Source: Neobacillus driksii (GTDB taxonomy: Bacteria > Bacillota > Bacilli > Bacillales > Cytobacillaceae). From it: DNA of 64,000 nt. Numbering within the stretch: position 1 is the stretch's first letter; each line of letters starts with the position of its first letter. This document shows, in pieces, positions 14,819 through 23,477 of this stretch. The notes under the pieces are model-generated. The model searched no databases and was not told the DNA's origin. It worked only from the letters and a program-made list of their open reading frames with translations. The position numbers and the translations under genes are program-made. The DNA is taken from NCBI RefSeq assembly GCF_013409995.1, contig NZ_JACCBX010000011.1:62001-126000 (forward strand), written 5' to 3'.

Positions 14819-15485
14819 AGTTCTCTAAATAAGTTAAAGTTTCTTTTGTATTATTTAAATGATTTAAAACTTCGGCTGAAGCAAGCTCTGCATTTCCCAT
14901 TTCTATAGCCTGGATAATCTCGCTGTGTTCTTTAATTACGTTTTTCATTCTTCCTTTTTTGCTGACCGCTTTAAGTCCCATGAGCTGAGTTAGATTATGG
15001 AGATTTTGTAATACTTCTTCTATGATGCCAAAGTTTGCCAATCTTGTTAGAGAAAGATGAAATTCATGGTCCAGTTCAATAAACCTGATAGCATCATCAT
15101 TGTGTAATGCTTCCTCCTGCTGCTCAACAATTAGTCTTAAGACCTTTAGCTGATCAGGAGAGGTAATTACCTCTGTTAGTTTTTTCACCACTTGTGTTTC
15201 AATCGAACTACGAAGTAAAAAAATTTCATTTTGTTCTTCAGGTGTAATTTCTCTTACTGTTACTCCTTTTCGTGGAATTAAAACGAGTAACCCTTCTTTT
15301 ACTAAATCTTGCAGAGCAGCTCTTACTGGCGTTCTTGAAGTATTTAACGTTTCTGCCAATTGAACCTCTGTAAATATTTGGTCTGAGGACATACCGCCAA
15401 AAAGAATCGCCTTTTTAATTTGCTTATAAACCTTATCTTGTGTTGTTATCTCTTTCTTAATTGGTTTTAAACTTACTCCTTTCAT
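14814..15485 (-). CDS. GntR-family regulator (FadR/FCD subfamily)
   Basis: A 223-residue repressor. Residues 15-80 form the winged helix-turn-helix (YKQIKKAILFGG, FTEVQLAETLNTSRTPVRAAL, LIPRKGVTV) and the remainder is an all-helical FCD effector domain with metal-binding-type residues (ELDHEFH). The ATG at 15485 is chosen because AAGGTGGAG lies about 6 nt upstream; the longer frame to 15560 runs through the operator and promoter. It is the first gene of the HpaB-nitrilase-DUF2848-cupin transcript and has a palindrome at its own promoter, so autoregulation is likely. A related palindrome precedes the FAD synthetase operon, so both units are probably its regulon, induced by a pathway metabolite. 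Confidence 0.88.
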   Translation of the reverse strand: MKGVSLKPIKKEITTQDKVYKQIKKAILFGGMSSDQIFTEVQLAETLNTSRTPVRAALQDLVKEGLLVLIPRKGVTVREITPEEQNEIFLLRSSIETQVVKKLTEVITSPDQLKVLRLIVEQQEEALHNDDAIRFIELDHEFHLSLTRLANFGIIEEVLQNLHNLTQLMGLKAVSKKGRMKNVIKEHSEIIQAIEMGNAELASAEVLNHLNNTKETLTYLENS

Positions 15486-15530
15486 AACTTCTCCACCTTC
15501 TTTCATGATACTTATGAAAATTCTGAATTT

Positions 15531-15574
15531 TGTATTATGCATACATAATACATGACACACAATTCAAAGGTCAA
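15531..15574 (-). promoter_or_regulatory. gntR promoter with overlapping palindromic operator
   Basis: Minus strand: TTGACC (15569-15574), 18 bp, TATTAT (15545-15550). A perfect 9-bp inverted repeat (TGTATTATG / CATAATACA, four-base spacer, 15531-15552) covers the -10 region. Confidence 0.75.
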
Positions 15575-15583
15575 CTAGTTTTT

Positions 15584-15612
15584 AAAAAAACCCGACAGGA
15601 ATTTGTCGGGTT
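15584..15612 (-). terminator. Terminator of the ROK regulator gene
   Basis: Minus strand: AACCCGACA stem, six-base loop, TGTCGGGTT, then a run of Ts. Classic intrinsic terminator 18 bp after the ROK stop. Confidence 0.9.
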
Positions 15613-15630
15613 AATTTAATATCATATTTT

Positions 15631-16791
15631 TTAAGCAACAGGTAAGCTTAACTCAGGGATTTCTAAAAATTTCTTTATAGCTAGTGCACAGGCACCCATG
15701 ACGCATGCATTTGTTCCAAGTTTGGATAATAATATCTCTTTATAACTACTAATCGAGGAGGTTAAATTCAATTTAATTTTACTTTCTGCTTCAGGAAAAA
15801 GTTTCAATAGTTCGCTATTTAATACCAACGTCTCAGGGTTTAGCAAATTAATGATATTATTTAAACCGACTACGATATACTTAATAAACTCATCGATTTC
15901 ATGCATGACTACTGGGTCTTTAGCTTTAATAAAATTTTTGACATCCCTATAGTCCAATTTTGATTGATCAAGTTTTTCCGTTAATTGTTTAAAGAAGCTG
16001 CCTTCAGAAGCATAAAGCTCCCAACAACCAGAATTCCCACAATTACAAGGTTTGCCATCAGGATTGATAATCATGTGACCAATCTCTCCTGTGTATCCAA
16101 GATACCCTTTTACCAATTCACCATTCATCAAGACGCCTAGACCTATTCCAGAATACATATTAATACTGATTAAATTCTCACTAGTATGGCAACTGAATAC
16201 TTTTTCTGCAAATGCACATAAGTTTGCATTATTTTCTATAGATACTGCCAAATCTAAATGTTGCTCAAGGTCTCCCTTTAGGTCCATATTATGCCATTTA
16301 TGCTGTGGAACAAAACCTATGGTTTCATCATTCTTTACAGTTCCATGGATTCCAATAACCACACCGACAATTCCATAACGACTTTGAGAATATGTTTCCT
16401 TATATTTATTAATTTGGCTTATTAAGATTTGAAGAACTTCATCATAGTTCGAGTATCCTAACTCTACTTTATCGGAATGAACTGGTTTTCCTATTAAATC
16501 AGATACAGTAAATGTAATATCCCGATAGTCCAAATCAATTCCTATTGCATAACCAGCATGGTAATTGAGAGAAAGCATGATTGGCTTTCTCCCAACATTG
16601 TAATACTCCTGATGGGTCTCAATGAGTAAACCTTCCTCAATTAAATGTGATACTTGTGTTGATATAGTGGCCTTCGTTAACTTGGTGATATTAGCTAAAT
16701 CTACCCTCGAAATCATTCCATGTTTTATAATATTAGCTAAGATTACGCTTTTATTGATTTTCTTCATATGAGCAGGAACAGCAATTTCCAT
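15631..16791 (-). CDS. ROK-family transcriptional repressor (XylR/NagC-like)
   Basis: A 386-residue protein with an N-terminal winged helix-turn-helix (SRVDLANITKLTKATISTQVSHLIEEGLL, about residues 28-57) and a C-terminal ROK sugar-kinase-like domain. The domain shows the GIGLGV and GEIGHM signatures and the zinc-binding CNCGNSGCWELYAS segment. Such regulators bind an operator and are released by a sugar. ATG 16791 follows TAGGAGG. It lies 80 bp downstream of the GH2 glycosidase gene on the same strand, so it likely controls the GH2-SDR-GPH symporter cluster. Short TAGTTTAGT-type sequences at about 20010 and 21846, before those genes, are candidate operators. Confidence 0.88.
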   Translation of the reverse strand: MEIAVPAHMKKINKSVILANIIKHGMISRVDLANITKLTKATISTQVSHLIEEGLLIETHQEYYNVGRKPIMLSLNYHAGYAIGIDLDYRDITFTVSDLIGKPVHSDKVELGYSNYDEVLQILISQINKYKETYSQSRYGIVGVVIGIHGTVKNDETIGFVPQHKWHNMDLKGDLEQHLDLAVSIENNANLCAFAEKVFSCHTSENLISINMYSGIGLGVLMNGELVKGYLGYTGEIGHMIINPDGKPCNCGNSGCWELYASEGSFFKQLTEKLDQSKLDYRDVKNFIKAKDPVVMHEIDEFIKYIVVGLNNIINLLNPETLVLNSELLKLFPEAESKIKLNLTSSISSYKEILLSKLGTNACVMGACALAIKKFLEIPELSLPVA

Positions 16792-16870
16792 AAAAATTAC
16801 CTCCTATTCTAATGGATATCTATCTCAAACCATAGTAAATAAATTTAAACAGTTAAGAAAAGGAAATATA

Positions 16871-19129
16871 TTAAATTGAAAAGTTTTCTTCTTTTAGCTC
16901 AACAACTATATCGTTTACTTTCTTGACTCGATTTAAAGATTTGTTGACCTCAACAACCATTGACTTCGGAATAGATCCACCTGCTTGCTTAATCAGAGCT
17001 TCAACAGTCATGGCATTCATAGCTTTTGCCATGGATTTTGATTGTTTTACTTTTTTTGCGACGTCTCCACGCTTGGACTTTGCATAAAATATCATATCAT
17101 CTAAAATTTTGGCTGCTTCAGGGGATTTCCGTATATCTGCCATGACATCCTTAATAGAATAATAGCCTTCTGGACAATTCATGTCTGGCTCATCAAACCA
17201 ATTAATAACTTCTCTTCCCTCTAACTGATAAGCCTTATTTGGTTCTTGCACTTTACATATGGTGATCTCATCTGAACAATTACCTGCTTTTACTTCAATT
17301 CTATGGTTACCCTGTAGTTTCAGTTTGAATTTAAATACTTTTTCACCACTTTGCTTTTCTACAAGCTCTCCGTTATTATAAAGTTCAACAGTATCATAAT
17401 TTGAATAGACCTTAACTTCAGTTTCTTCTTCATGACGCTCTATATAATTTCTTCCACATAAATGTACAAAGGGTTCTTTACTCCAATTTGCCTTATAGAG
17501 ATAGAATGCATCTTTCTTATATTTTCTATCAAAAGTAACAAGTCCCTTTTGATTTATTCCGTTCTTGCCGCCCTCATCACGACCGTCTGCTGCAAAGTCA
17601 AACATATTCCATACATGAGTCGACCAAAGATAAGGACGTTCTGCACTCATTTTTATCAAATGCTCATGATATACACACTGGTATTGTTCCGTATAATCTC
17701 CTTTCTCAGGCATTGCAGATTGTAATCTAGGATTAGCATCTGCGCCGTACTCAGCTAAACCAATAATTTTATCTGGATATTTTTTATGGAAGTCATCAAA
17801 AAATACATCATTATCAGTCACGTCCCCTAAGTACCATCCATAATAAAGATTGTAGGACATAACATCAGGTAAAAATACCAAAGGTTCATCAATTTCAAGC
17901 ATAAAAGCATGAGCCATAGTGGTTGGTCTAGTATGGTCCAATTTATGTGCCAAATCATTTAATATCTTATGATTCTCCATTAGATCATCTGTTACACCTG
18001 TAACGGAAATCTCATTCGATAATCCCCAGCAAATAATAGACGGATGATTAAAATTCTGTGCGATTAATTCTTTCATTTGACTAATTGTATTCTCTCTGCC
18101 ATTTGGCATGTGTTCAGTAATGTAAGGTATTTCAGCCCAAACGATCATTCCATATTCGTCGCATAAGTCATAAAAGTACTGGTCATGTTGATAATGTGCG
18201 AGACGTATAGTATTTGCACCTATTTCCTTTATCAGTTCCATATCCTCTTGCATCATTTCTTTCGTAATAGCGTTTCCAACACCGATTCTATCTTGGTGAC
18301 GAGATACACCTCTAAGAGGAAATGACCTGCCATTTAAGAAAAATCCTTTATCCTTGTCAAACGAAAAAGTTCTGCAGCCAAAACGGCTATCAACCTGATC
18401 AATTACGTGACCATTTTTGATAAGTTCTGCTTTTGCTAGATATAAATACGGATCCTCTACTCCATCCCATAAGTGAACTTCTGAAACTATCATACTACCA
18501 GAAGCAACTCCATCTTTAACAGGTACTTCTATACTTCCTACACCTTCGATTGTATAACGAACAACTTCAGCTTCACCTGAAACAAATGATTTTAAAGCTA
18601 CAACTGCAGTTTTCTCATTTACCTCGGAAGTTATTTGAAGTCCATTCCCTCCAAAATAATCCATATCAAAATGGCTGTTAGGCACGATTACCATGTATAC
18701 ATCCCGATATATCCCACCATAAAACGTGAAATCCGCCATCTGCGGGTATACCCTATCATTAGGCCCATTATCAACAGAAACTACCAGCTCGTTTTCTTCT
18801 TTCAAGGCGTCTGTTATGTTTATTCTAAAAGTAGAATAACCTCCATCATGTGTACATAATTTATGATTATTCACCCAAACTTCTGCTGTAGAGTTTGCAC
18901 CTCTAAATTCCAGATATACCTGATCACCATTATTTAATTCTGGTTTAGAAAAAGTCTTCCCATACCAGCAGGTTCCCCTGTAATAATCATTCCCTCCATC
19001 TTGTCCATCAATGGCATTCCATGTGTGAGGAATATTAACTTTTTCACCTGGTGCTGTAAATACTTCCGCGGCTCCAACATTTTCCTTTACAAATTTCCAA
19101 TTTTCATTAATAAGTATTGTTTTTCTCAT
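16871..19129 (-). CDS. Glycoside hydrolase family 2 enzyme (beta-galactosidase/beta-glucuronidase type)
   Basis: A 752-residue cytosolic GH2 glycosidase: sugar-binding jelly roll (about 1-165), immunoglobulin-like domain, TIM barrel, then C-terminal sandwich and helical regions. The acid/base is E373 in GLSNEIS and the nucleophile E460 in GLAEYGADANPR. The ATG at 19129 is used because AGGAGGAG precedes it closely; the extra nine residues of the longer frame contain that site. No signal peptide is visible, so it would act on sugars imported by the GPH symporter encoded upstream. The family covers beta-galactosidase, beta-glucuronidase and beta-mannosidase, and activity cannot be fixed by eye. 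The C-terminal tail rich in Lys/Met helices is unusual for the family. Confidence 0.85.
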   Translation of the reverse strand: MRKTILINENWKFVKENVGAAEVFTAPGEKVNIPHTWNAIDGQDGGNDYYRGTCWYGKTFSKPELNNGDQVYLEFRGANSTAEVWVNNHKLCTHDGGYSTFRINITDALKEENELVVSVDNGPNDRVYPQMADFTFYGGIYRDVYMVIVPNSHFDMDYFGGNGLQITSEVNEKTAVVALKSFVSGEAEVVRYTIEGVGSIEVPVKDGVASGSMIVSEVHLWDGVEDPYLYLAKAELIKNGHVIDQVDSRFGCRTFSFDKDKGFFLNGRSFPLRGVSRHQDRIGVGNAITKEMMQEDMELIKEIGANTIRLAHYQHDQYFYDLCDEYGMIVWAEIPYITEHMPNGRENTISQMKELIAQNFNHPSIICWGLSNEISVTGVTDDLMENHKILNDLAHKLDHTRPTTMAHAFMLEIDEPLVFLPDVMSYNLYYGWYLGDVTDNDVFFDDFHKKYPDKIIGLAEYGADANPRLQSAMPEKGDYTEQYQCVYHEHLIKMSAERPYLWSTHVWNMFDFAADGRDEGGKNGINQKGLVTFDRKYKKDAFYLYKANWSKEPFVHLCGRNYIERHEEETEVKVYSNYDTVELYNNGELVEKQSGEKVFKFKLKLQGNHRIEVKAGNCSDEITICKVQEPNKAYQLEGREVINWFDEPDMNCPEGYYSIKDVMADIRKSPEAAKILDDMIFYAKSKRGDVAKKVKQSKSMAKAMNAMTVEALIKQAGGSIPKSMVVEVNKSLNRVKKVNDIVVELKEENFSI

Positions 19130-19200
19130 CCTAACTCCTCCTAAATCTTTCATCACTTTTCGATTATCATAGTTATTAATTCTGTTAAGGCTGTCACATA

Positions 19201-19947
19201 TTACAGTTTCGCTAATTGTCCTCCATCCAAGATATATTCTGACCCCGTTGAGAAACTGGAGTCTGAAGAGGCTAAGAACATAACAAGCTTTGTTACTTCT
19301 TCCGGTTGTGCTGCACGTTGCATTGGAATTTCTTTGGAAAGATGTTCTATAATCTCTTCTGCACCTTTCTGTACAGTCATAGGGGTTAAAATAAGACCCG
19401 GATGAACCGTATTTACTCTGATACCTTCCCTGGCCATTTCTAGAGCTACTGCTTTTGTCATACCACGAAGGGCAAACTTAGAAGCTGAATAAGCTACGGA
19501 GCCGTGACTTGAGCCTCGGAAACCAGCTAAGGATGAAATATTGATAATGGAACCGTCTTTTGTTTTTAGCATTGAAGGTAACACACTTTTCATTCCTAGA
19601 AATACGGAAACCTGATTTATATCAATGACTTTACGATATTCTTCCTCCAACATATCTAGTATAGATTTCATTAAAACAATACCTGCATTGTTAACTAATA
19701 CATGGATTGGGCCAAATGTATTCTCAATATCATCAACGACTGCTTCCCATTCTGCCTGATTGGTTACATCATGTTGATAAAACTTCACTTGTTCACCAAG
19801 TTCCGCAGCTAATTTTTCTCCTTCTTCTACTAAAATATCGGAAATTGCAACTTTTGCACCTTCTTTAACAAATGCTTGAGCGTGAGCCGCCCCCATGCCT
19901 CTTGCACCACCAGTAATTAAAACTACCTTGCCATCAAACTTCCCCAT
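19201..19947 (-). CDS. Short-chain dehydrogenase/reductase (classical SDR)
   Basis: A 248-residue NAD(P)-dependent oxidoreductase with the nucleotide-binding TGGARGMG motif near residue 13, NNAG near 88 and the catalytic Ser ... YSASK at about 140-157. C-terminal TGSEYILDGGQ is typical of 3-alpha-hydroxysteroid or glucose-1-dehydrogenase-like SDRs. ATG 19947 follows TTGGAGGGG. It lies between the GH2 enzyme (72 bp downstream) and the GPH symporter (about 200 bp upstream) on the same strand, suggesting it oxidises the released sugar or the aglycone. Substrate unknown. Confidence 0.85.
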   Translation of the reverse strand: MGKFDGKVVLITGGARGMGAAHAQAFVKEGAKVAISDILVEEGEKLAAELGEQVKFYQHDVTNQAEWEAVVDDIENTFGPIHVLVNNAGIVLMKSILDMLEEEYRKVIDINQVSVFLGMKSVLPSMLKTKDGSIINISSLAGFRGSSHGSVAYSASKFALRGMTKAVALEMAREGIRVNTVHPGLILTPMTVQKGAEEIIEHLSKEIPMQRAAQPEEVTKLVMFLASSDSSFSTGSEYILDGGQLAKL

Positions 19948-20091
19948 GGAACCCCTCCAATTAACTTAACCTACCTATTATGTTAATCCTTAAACACCAT
20001 CAAATATTGTAGTTTAGTACTTTTTTTATTGACATTGTAATAATATCTATGAATCTACCATTTGAATTTTAATCTTTTAAGACATGGAGAC

Positions 20092-20128
20092 CGATTAAGG
20101 AGCACTGTTTATATATTGTCCTTAATCG
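20092..20128. other. Hairpin between symporter and SDR genes
   Basis: A perfect 10-bp inverted repeat (CGATTAAGGA / TCCTTAATCG) with a 17-nt loop. T-run only on the plus-strand side. Possible attenuator or processing site in the 200-bp gap; the gap also holds a TAGTTTAGT sequence near 20010. Confidence 0.4.
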
Positions 20129-20148
20129 ATTTTTAGTCCAGCTGGGGT

Positions 20149-21639
20149 TTAATTCAGTTTTTCATATATTTCTATATTTCCTTTTTTTGAACTTGCTTTT
20201 ATTTTAGAGATCCCCTTTTGAATTTCTTCCATTTTCTCTGCATTCAGTTTATAAAACTTCATTGTAGTAATGGATACCAATAAACAAAGAGCAGGTAAAC
20301 CGAATGCTAGTAATAATGTTACAACGTACAAAGGTGTAGTTAACACTTCGCCAACTTCAGGGAATTTTTCTTTGTAGCCTATGATACCAACGATGACACC
20401 AACGATTGTTGGAGCTAACGATGAAACAAGCTGATCAATAAACGAGAAAATTGTGCCCATCATACCTGGTACATAACGTCCGGATTTATGTGTTTCATAG
20501 TCAGAAACATCTGCAATCATTGGAATAACAAGCGTTGTTGGTATCCTTGAAAAACCACTGGCTAATGCCATTAAAACTAGGAATAAGATTGTTGATGCCC
20601 CGACGTTCTTGAGTGAAATAGATGTAGGATCATCGATTAACAAGAATAAAGCCATTAATCCCAGGTAAGATAGCACCCCTATCCATGCTGACATAATATA
20701 TGATTTCCTTAAACCGGTCTTTCTAGCAATTCCGACTGCTGCAAAGGTAATTAATATTCCAGGTACTAACGTTATAAGGCCTATTTTACCGCTTAAAGAA
20801 TAATCTCCTAATAAAATACCGTACAACATAACACCGACGACAGAATAGCTAAAAATAGTTAATCCCAGTTTGTCAAAAGCCGCGGAAATCGAAAGCATTT
20901 GCAACGGTCTATTTCCTTTAACAACACCCCAATATTCACGTAAAGTGGTTTTTGTCCCCTCTTCTCCCAAACCATAATACTCTTTTTTATCTTTTGACCA
21001 GATACCTACAATTGCCAATATTGCTAATACTGCTGAAAGAATAAGTCCATAAAAACTTAATTCTGTAAATACAGAAAGAGTAAACCCACCATGTTTTTTA
21101 ACGAGATAAGCTGAAACGTAAAGATGACCACCAGTAAAAAATACTGCATTAAAGACTCCATCAAAAATCGAATACAACGGCCGCTGTTTTGGGCTATTGG
21201 TTAAAACCGTTTGGGCAGCTTTCGTAACGCTAGTTTGTAGGGAATAGCCAATTTTATTGATAATTAACATAGCGGTAAAGAACAGAAACTGCATTGATTC
21301 TGGCAATTGGTGAGTGACACTGTAAATCACAAGAATGCTGCCTGCAGAAATAATGTTTCCTATTACAATCAAAGGTGTATACTTTCCAAATTTCCCCTCT
21401 GTTTTATCAATAATATAGCCAATCGCGGGATCGATGATGCCGTCGAATAACCGCGCTGCCATTAATAGCGAACTTACCACCATAACAGCAAGTCCAGCAA
21501 TTCCTGTTGCGTAATAAGTAACAAAGGTTAGAATAAGCATGTGAAGATTCGTAGAGCTGTTATTTAAAGTAAATAAGGCAATTTGCCATAGCTTTGCTGT
21601 ATTGTATGTTTGACCACTATTCATTTCAACATTTGACAT
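20149..21639 (-). CDS. GPH-family sugar:cation symporter (MelB/GusB-like)
   Basis: A 496-residue integral membrane protein of the glycoside-pentoside-hexuronide:cation symporter family, with twelve predicted hydrophobic segments. Signature segments include ARLFDGIIDPAIGYIIDKTEGKFGKYTPLI near the N-terminus and SRIPTTLVIPMIADVSDYETHKSGRY later. These proteins import glycosides with H+ or Na+. ATG 21639 follows TAGGGGG. It is the first gene of the symporter-SDR-GH2 series and probably delivers the GH2 substrate (a beta-glucuronide or beta-galactoside). Good family confidence, substrate inferred. Confidence 0.88.
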   Translation of the reverse strand: MSNVEMNSGQTYNTAKLWQIALFTLNNSSTNLHMLILTFVTYYATGIAGLAVMVVSSLLMAARLFDGIIDPAIGYIIDKTEGKFGKYTPLIVIGNIISAGSILVIYSVTHQLPESMQFLFFTAMLIINKIGYSLQTSVTKAAQTVLTNSPKQRPLYSIFDGVFNAVFFTGGHLYVSAYLVKKHGGFTLSVFTELSFYGLILSAVLAILAIVGIWSKDKKEYYGLGEEGTKTTLREYWGVVKGNRPLQMLSISAAFDKLGLTIFSYSVVGVMLYGILLGDYSLSGKIGLITLVPGILITFAAVGIARKTGLRKSYIMSAWIGVLSYLGLMALFLLIDDPTSISLKNVGASTILFLVLMALASGFSRIPTTLVIPMIADVSDYETHKSGRYVPGMMGTIFSFIDQLVSSLAPTIVGVIVGIIGYKEKFPEVGEVLTTPLYVVTLLLAFGLPALCLLVSITTMKFYKLNAEKMEEIQKGISKIKASSKKGNIEIYEKLN

Positions 21640-22044
21640 ATTTCTATCCCCCTAATTAACAAAACGATTTTAGTTTTCAAAATATTACGAAAAATAAAAC
21701 TAGCATTCTCTTCTTAATAACTGGTCCTCCCCTCTGACCCTATATTTAATCACAGTCTATTGCTCAAATTTTTATGATAGTTTTACACCCCTCCCTGCCT
21801 TGTTTGGGATCTATTAAATATATTGATAACCCAAACCATTAAATTAGTTTAGTGTACTAAGTAATTAAGACTCTTGAAGTTGGAAGCACTTTCAAATATA
21901 GAATAAACCAATTTCAATAACCTTTATTGCATTCTGGTACTTTTTTTTTTAATATAAGTATAAAGTTTTAGAAATTTATTAAAATTCAAATTTAATAACT
22001 TTGTCTTAAGAGTTGATAGAACGGAATTATGTCTTTTATTGAGG
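21640..22044. promoter_or_regulatory. Divergent regulatory region between GPH symporter and AraC regulator
   Basis: AT-rich 405-bp intergenic region with no gene. It holds a catabolite-response-like sequence, TGGAAGCACTTTCA (21881-21894, 12 of 14 to consensus), and a partly palindromic TTAGTTTAGTGTACTAA (about 21845-21861) that could be a ROK operator. No clear sigma-A promoter could be fixed on either strand. Confidence 0.4.
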
Positions 22045-23301
22045 ATGATACATTTGAACGCTAACACCGAAAATATTAAAAATAAATGCAAACTACTTGT
22101 AGATATTTTAAATTTATCGATTTTCTTCATTGACCCAAAAGGAAATGTAATATATGAAGATTTAAATCATCAAGTTTTGAATCCTTTATTAGCTAACGAA
22201 AAAGACCACTTCTTTAAACATTTGAATTATCAATTCGGAAAGGATTTCCACTTTCCTGTTATCAGGAAATCATTGTATTTTGACAAATACATCTTAATTA
22301 GTGTGGTGAATAATGAGGTTTTCGAAGGAACAGTAATAATCGGACCCATTCTTTCCTTTCCATTATCTGAAGAAAAGATTGATGTCATAATCAATGATAC
22401 AAATGCGTTTTTTCAACGCGAAAAAGTAATTCATTATTACAAGTCTTTGCCTCTTATAGAATCTGAGAAACAAAAAAGTATCTGTATATTTGTCCATCAC
22501 CTTTTCAATAACGAACTCATTTCTCCAAATTCTGTAATGAATGAGAGTTCCGCATCAACTAATCCAAACAATATAATTGAAAAAGTGCACGTTAACGTTT
22601 CTGAAAATCTGAAATCCAATGTCATTCATCGTGACAGTTTATTTGAGAAGAAAATCTTACAAATGGTAAGAGAGGGAAGGCCGGAAGAATTAAAAAAAGT
22701 TTCTTTGCTAAGGATGGATGAAGAGGCTGTAAGTGTATTATCAAAATCAAGCTATATTCGTTCATTAAAAAATCATATTATTTCCCTCATTACTTTAGTA
22801 TCACGGGCAGCTATCGAAGGAGGATTAAATGAAGATTTAGCTTATTCCTTACATGATAGTTTTATTCAAAACTTAGAGGAAATGTATCGATTAGAGGAAG
22901 TTAAGGGAGTAGCAAGAGAAGTTCTTTCTACATTTACCAAGAATGTAAAACAAATAAAAGATGAAAACTATTCCAAAACTATCATTTTTTGTAAAGACTA
23001 TATTTATAAGCATATTTATCAACAGATTAACCATGATGATATAGCCCAAAAGGTTGACCTGAGCCCAAAGTACTTGTCTATATTATTTAAACGTGAGACG
23101 GGCATTTCTGTCAGTGATTATATTCAGCAAACTAGAATTGACGAAGCAAAAAAAATGCTCATTTACAGTAAAAATTCAATATCAGAAATAGCTGCATTAT
23201 TACAATTTAACGATCAAAGTTATTTTACAAGAGTTTTTAAAAAAATATGTGGAATTACTCCTATGCAATTCAGAGAAAGACACCATCTAATAGATAAATA
23301 A
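22045..23301 (+). CDS. AraC-family regulator with N-terminal sensor domain
   Basis: A roughly 418-residue regulator whose last about 100 residues form an AraC double helix-turn-helix (DIAQKVDLSPKYLSILFKRE ... SISEIAALLQFNDQSYFTRVFKK). The N-terminal 130 residues are a PAS/GAF-like sensor-type region, followed by a helical linker; overall it resembles large sugar-sensing AraC proteins of Firmicutes. The start is uncertain: ATG 22045 abuts a GAGG sequence, whereas TTG 22054 has GAGG at 9-nt spacing and may be the true start. It is divergent from the symporter-SDR-GH2 genes, which are its likely targets. It ends at a strong convergent hairpin. Confidence 0.85.
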   Translation: MIHLNANTENIKNKCKLLVDILNLSIFFIDPKGNVIYEDLNHQVLNPLLANEKDHFFKHLNYQFGKDFHFPVIRKSLYFDKYILISVVNNEVFEGTVIIGPILSFPLSEEKIDVIINDTNAFFQREKVIHYYKSLPLIESEKQKSICIFVHHLFNNELISPNSVMNESSASTNPNNIIEKVHVNVSENLKSNVIHRDSLFEKKILQMVREGRPEELKKVSLLRMDEEAVSVLSKSSYIRSLKNHIISLITLVSRAAIEGGLNEDLAYSLHDSFIQNLEEMYRLEEVKGVAREVLSTFTKNVKQIKDENYSKTIIFCKDYIYKHIYQQINHDDIAQKVDLSPKYLSILFKRETGISVSDYIQQTRIDEAKKMLIYSKNSISEIAALLQFNDQSYFTRVFKKICGITPMQFRERHHLIDK

Positions 23302-23350
23302 CGATCCAGTGTAAATTCATATTAAAGTCGATACTACTAAGACAAAAAAT

Positions 23351-23400
23351 GCAGGTTAATAATACATAGAATATAATGTGTTATTAACCTGCTAATCTTT
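23351..23400. terminator. Long convergent terminator hairpin
   Basis: A 16-bp stem with one wobble (23351-23366 with 23377-23392), 10-nt loop, then TAATCTTTT. It separates two convergent araC-type genes. Confidence 0.75.
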
Positions 23401-23477
23401 TAAAAATTCATGGTTATTCTCCTATTCATGTGCCATTATTACTCCTTTTTCTACCAATCATTTAAGTTTCCACAAGC

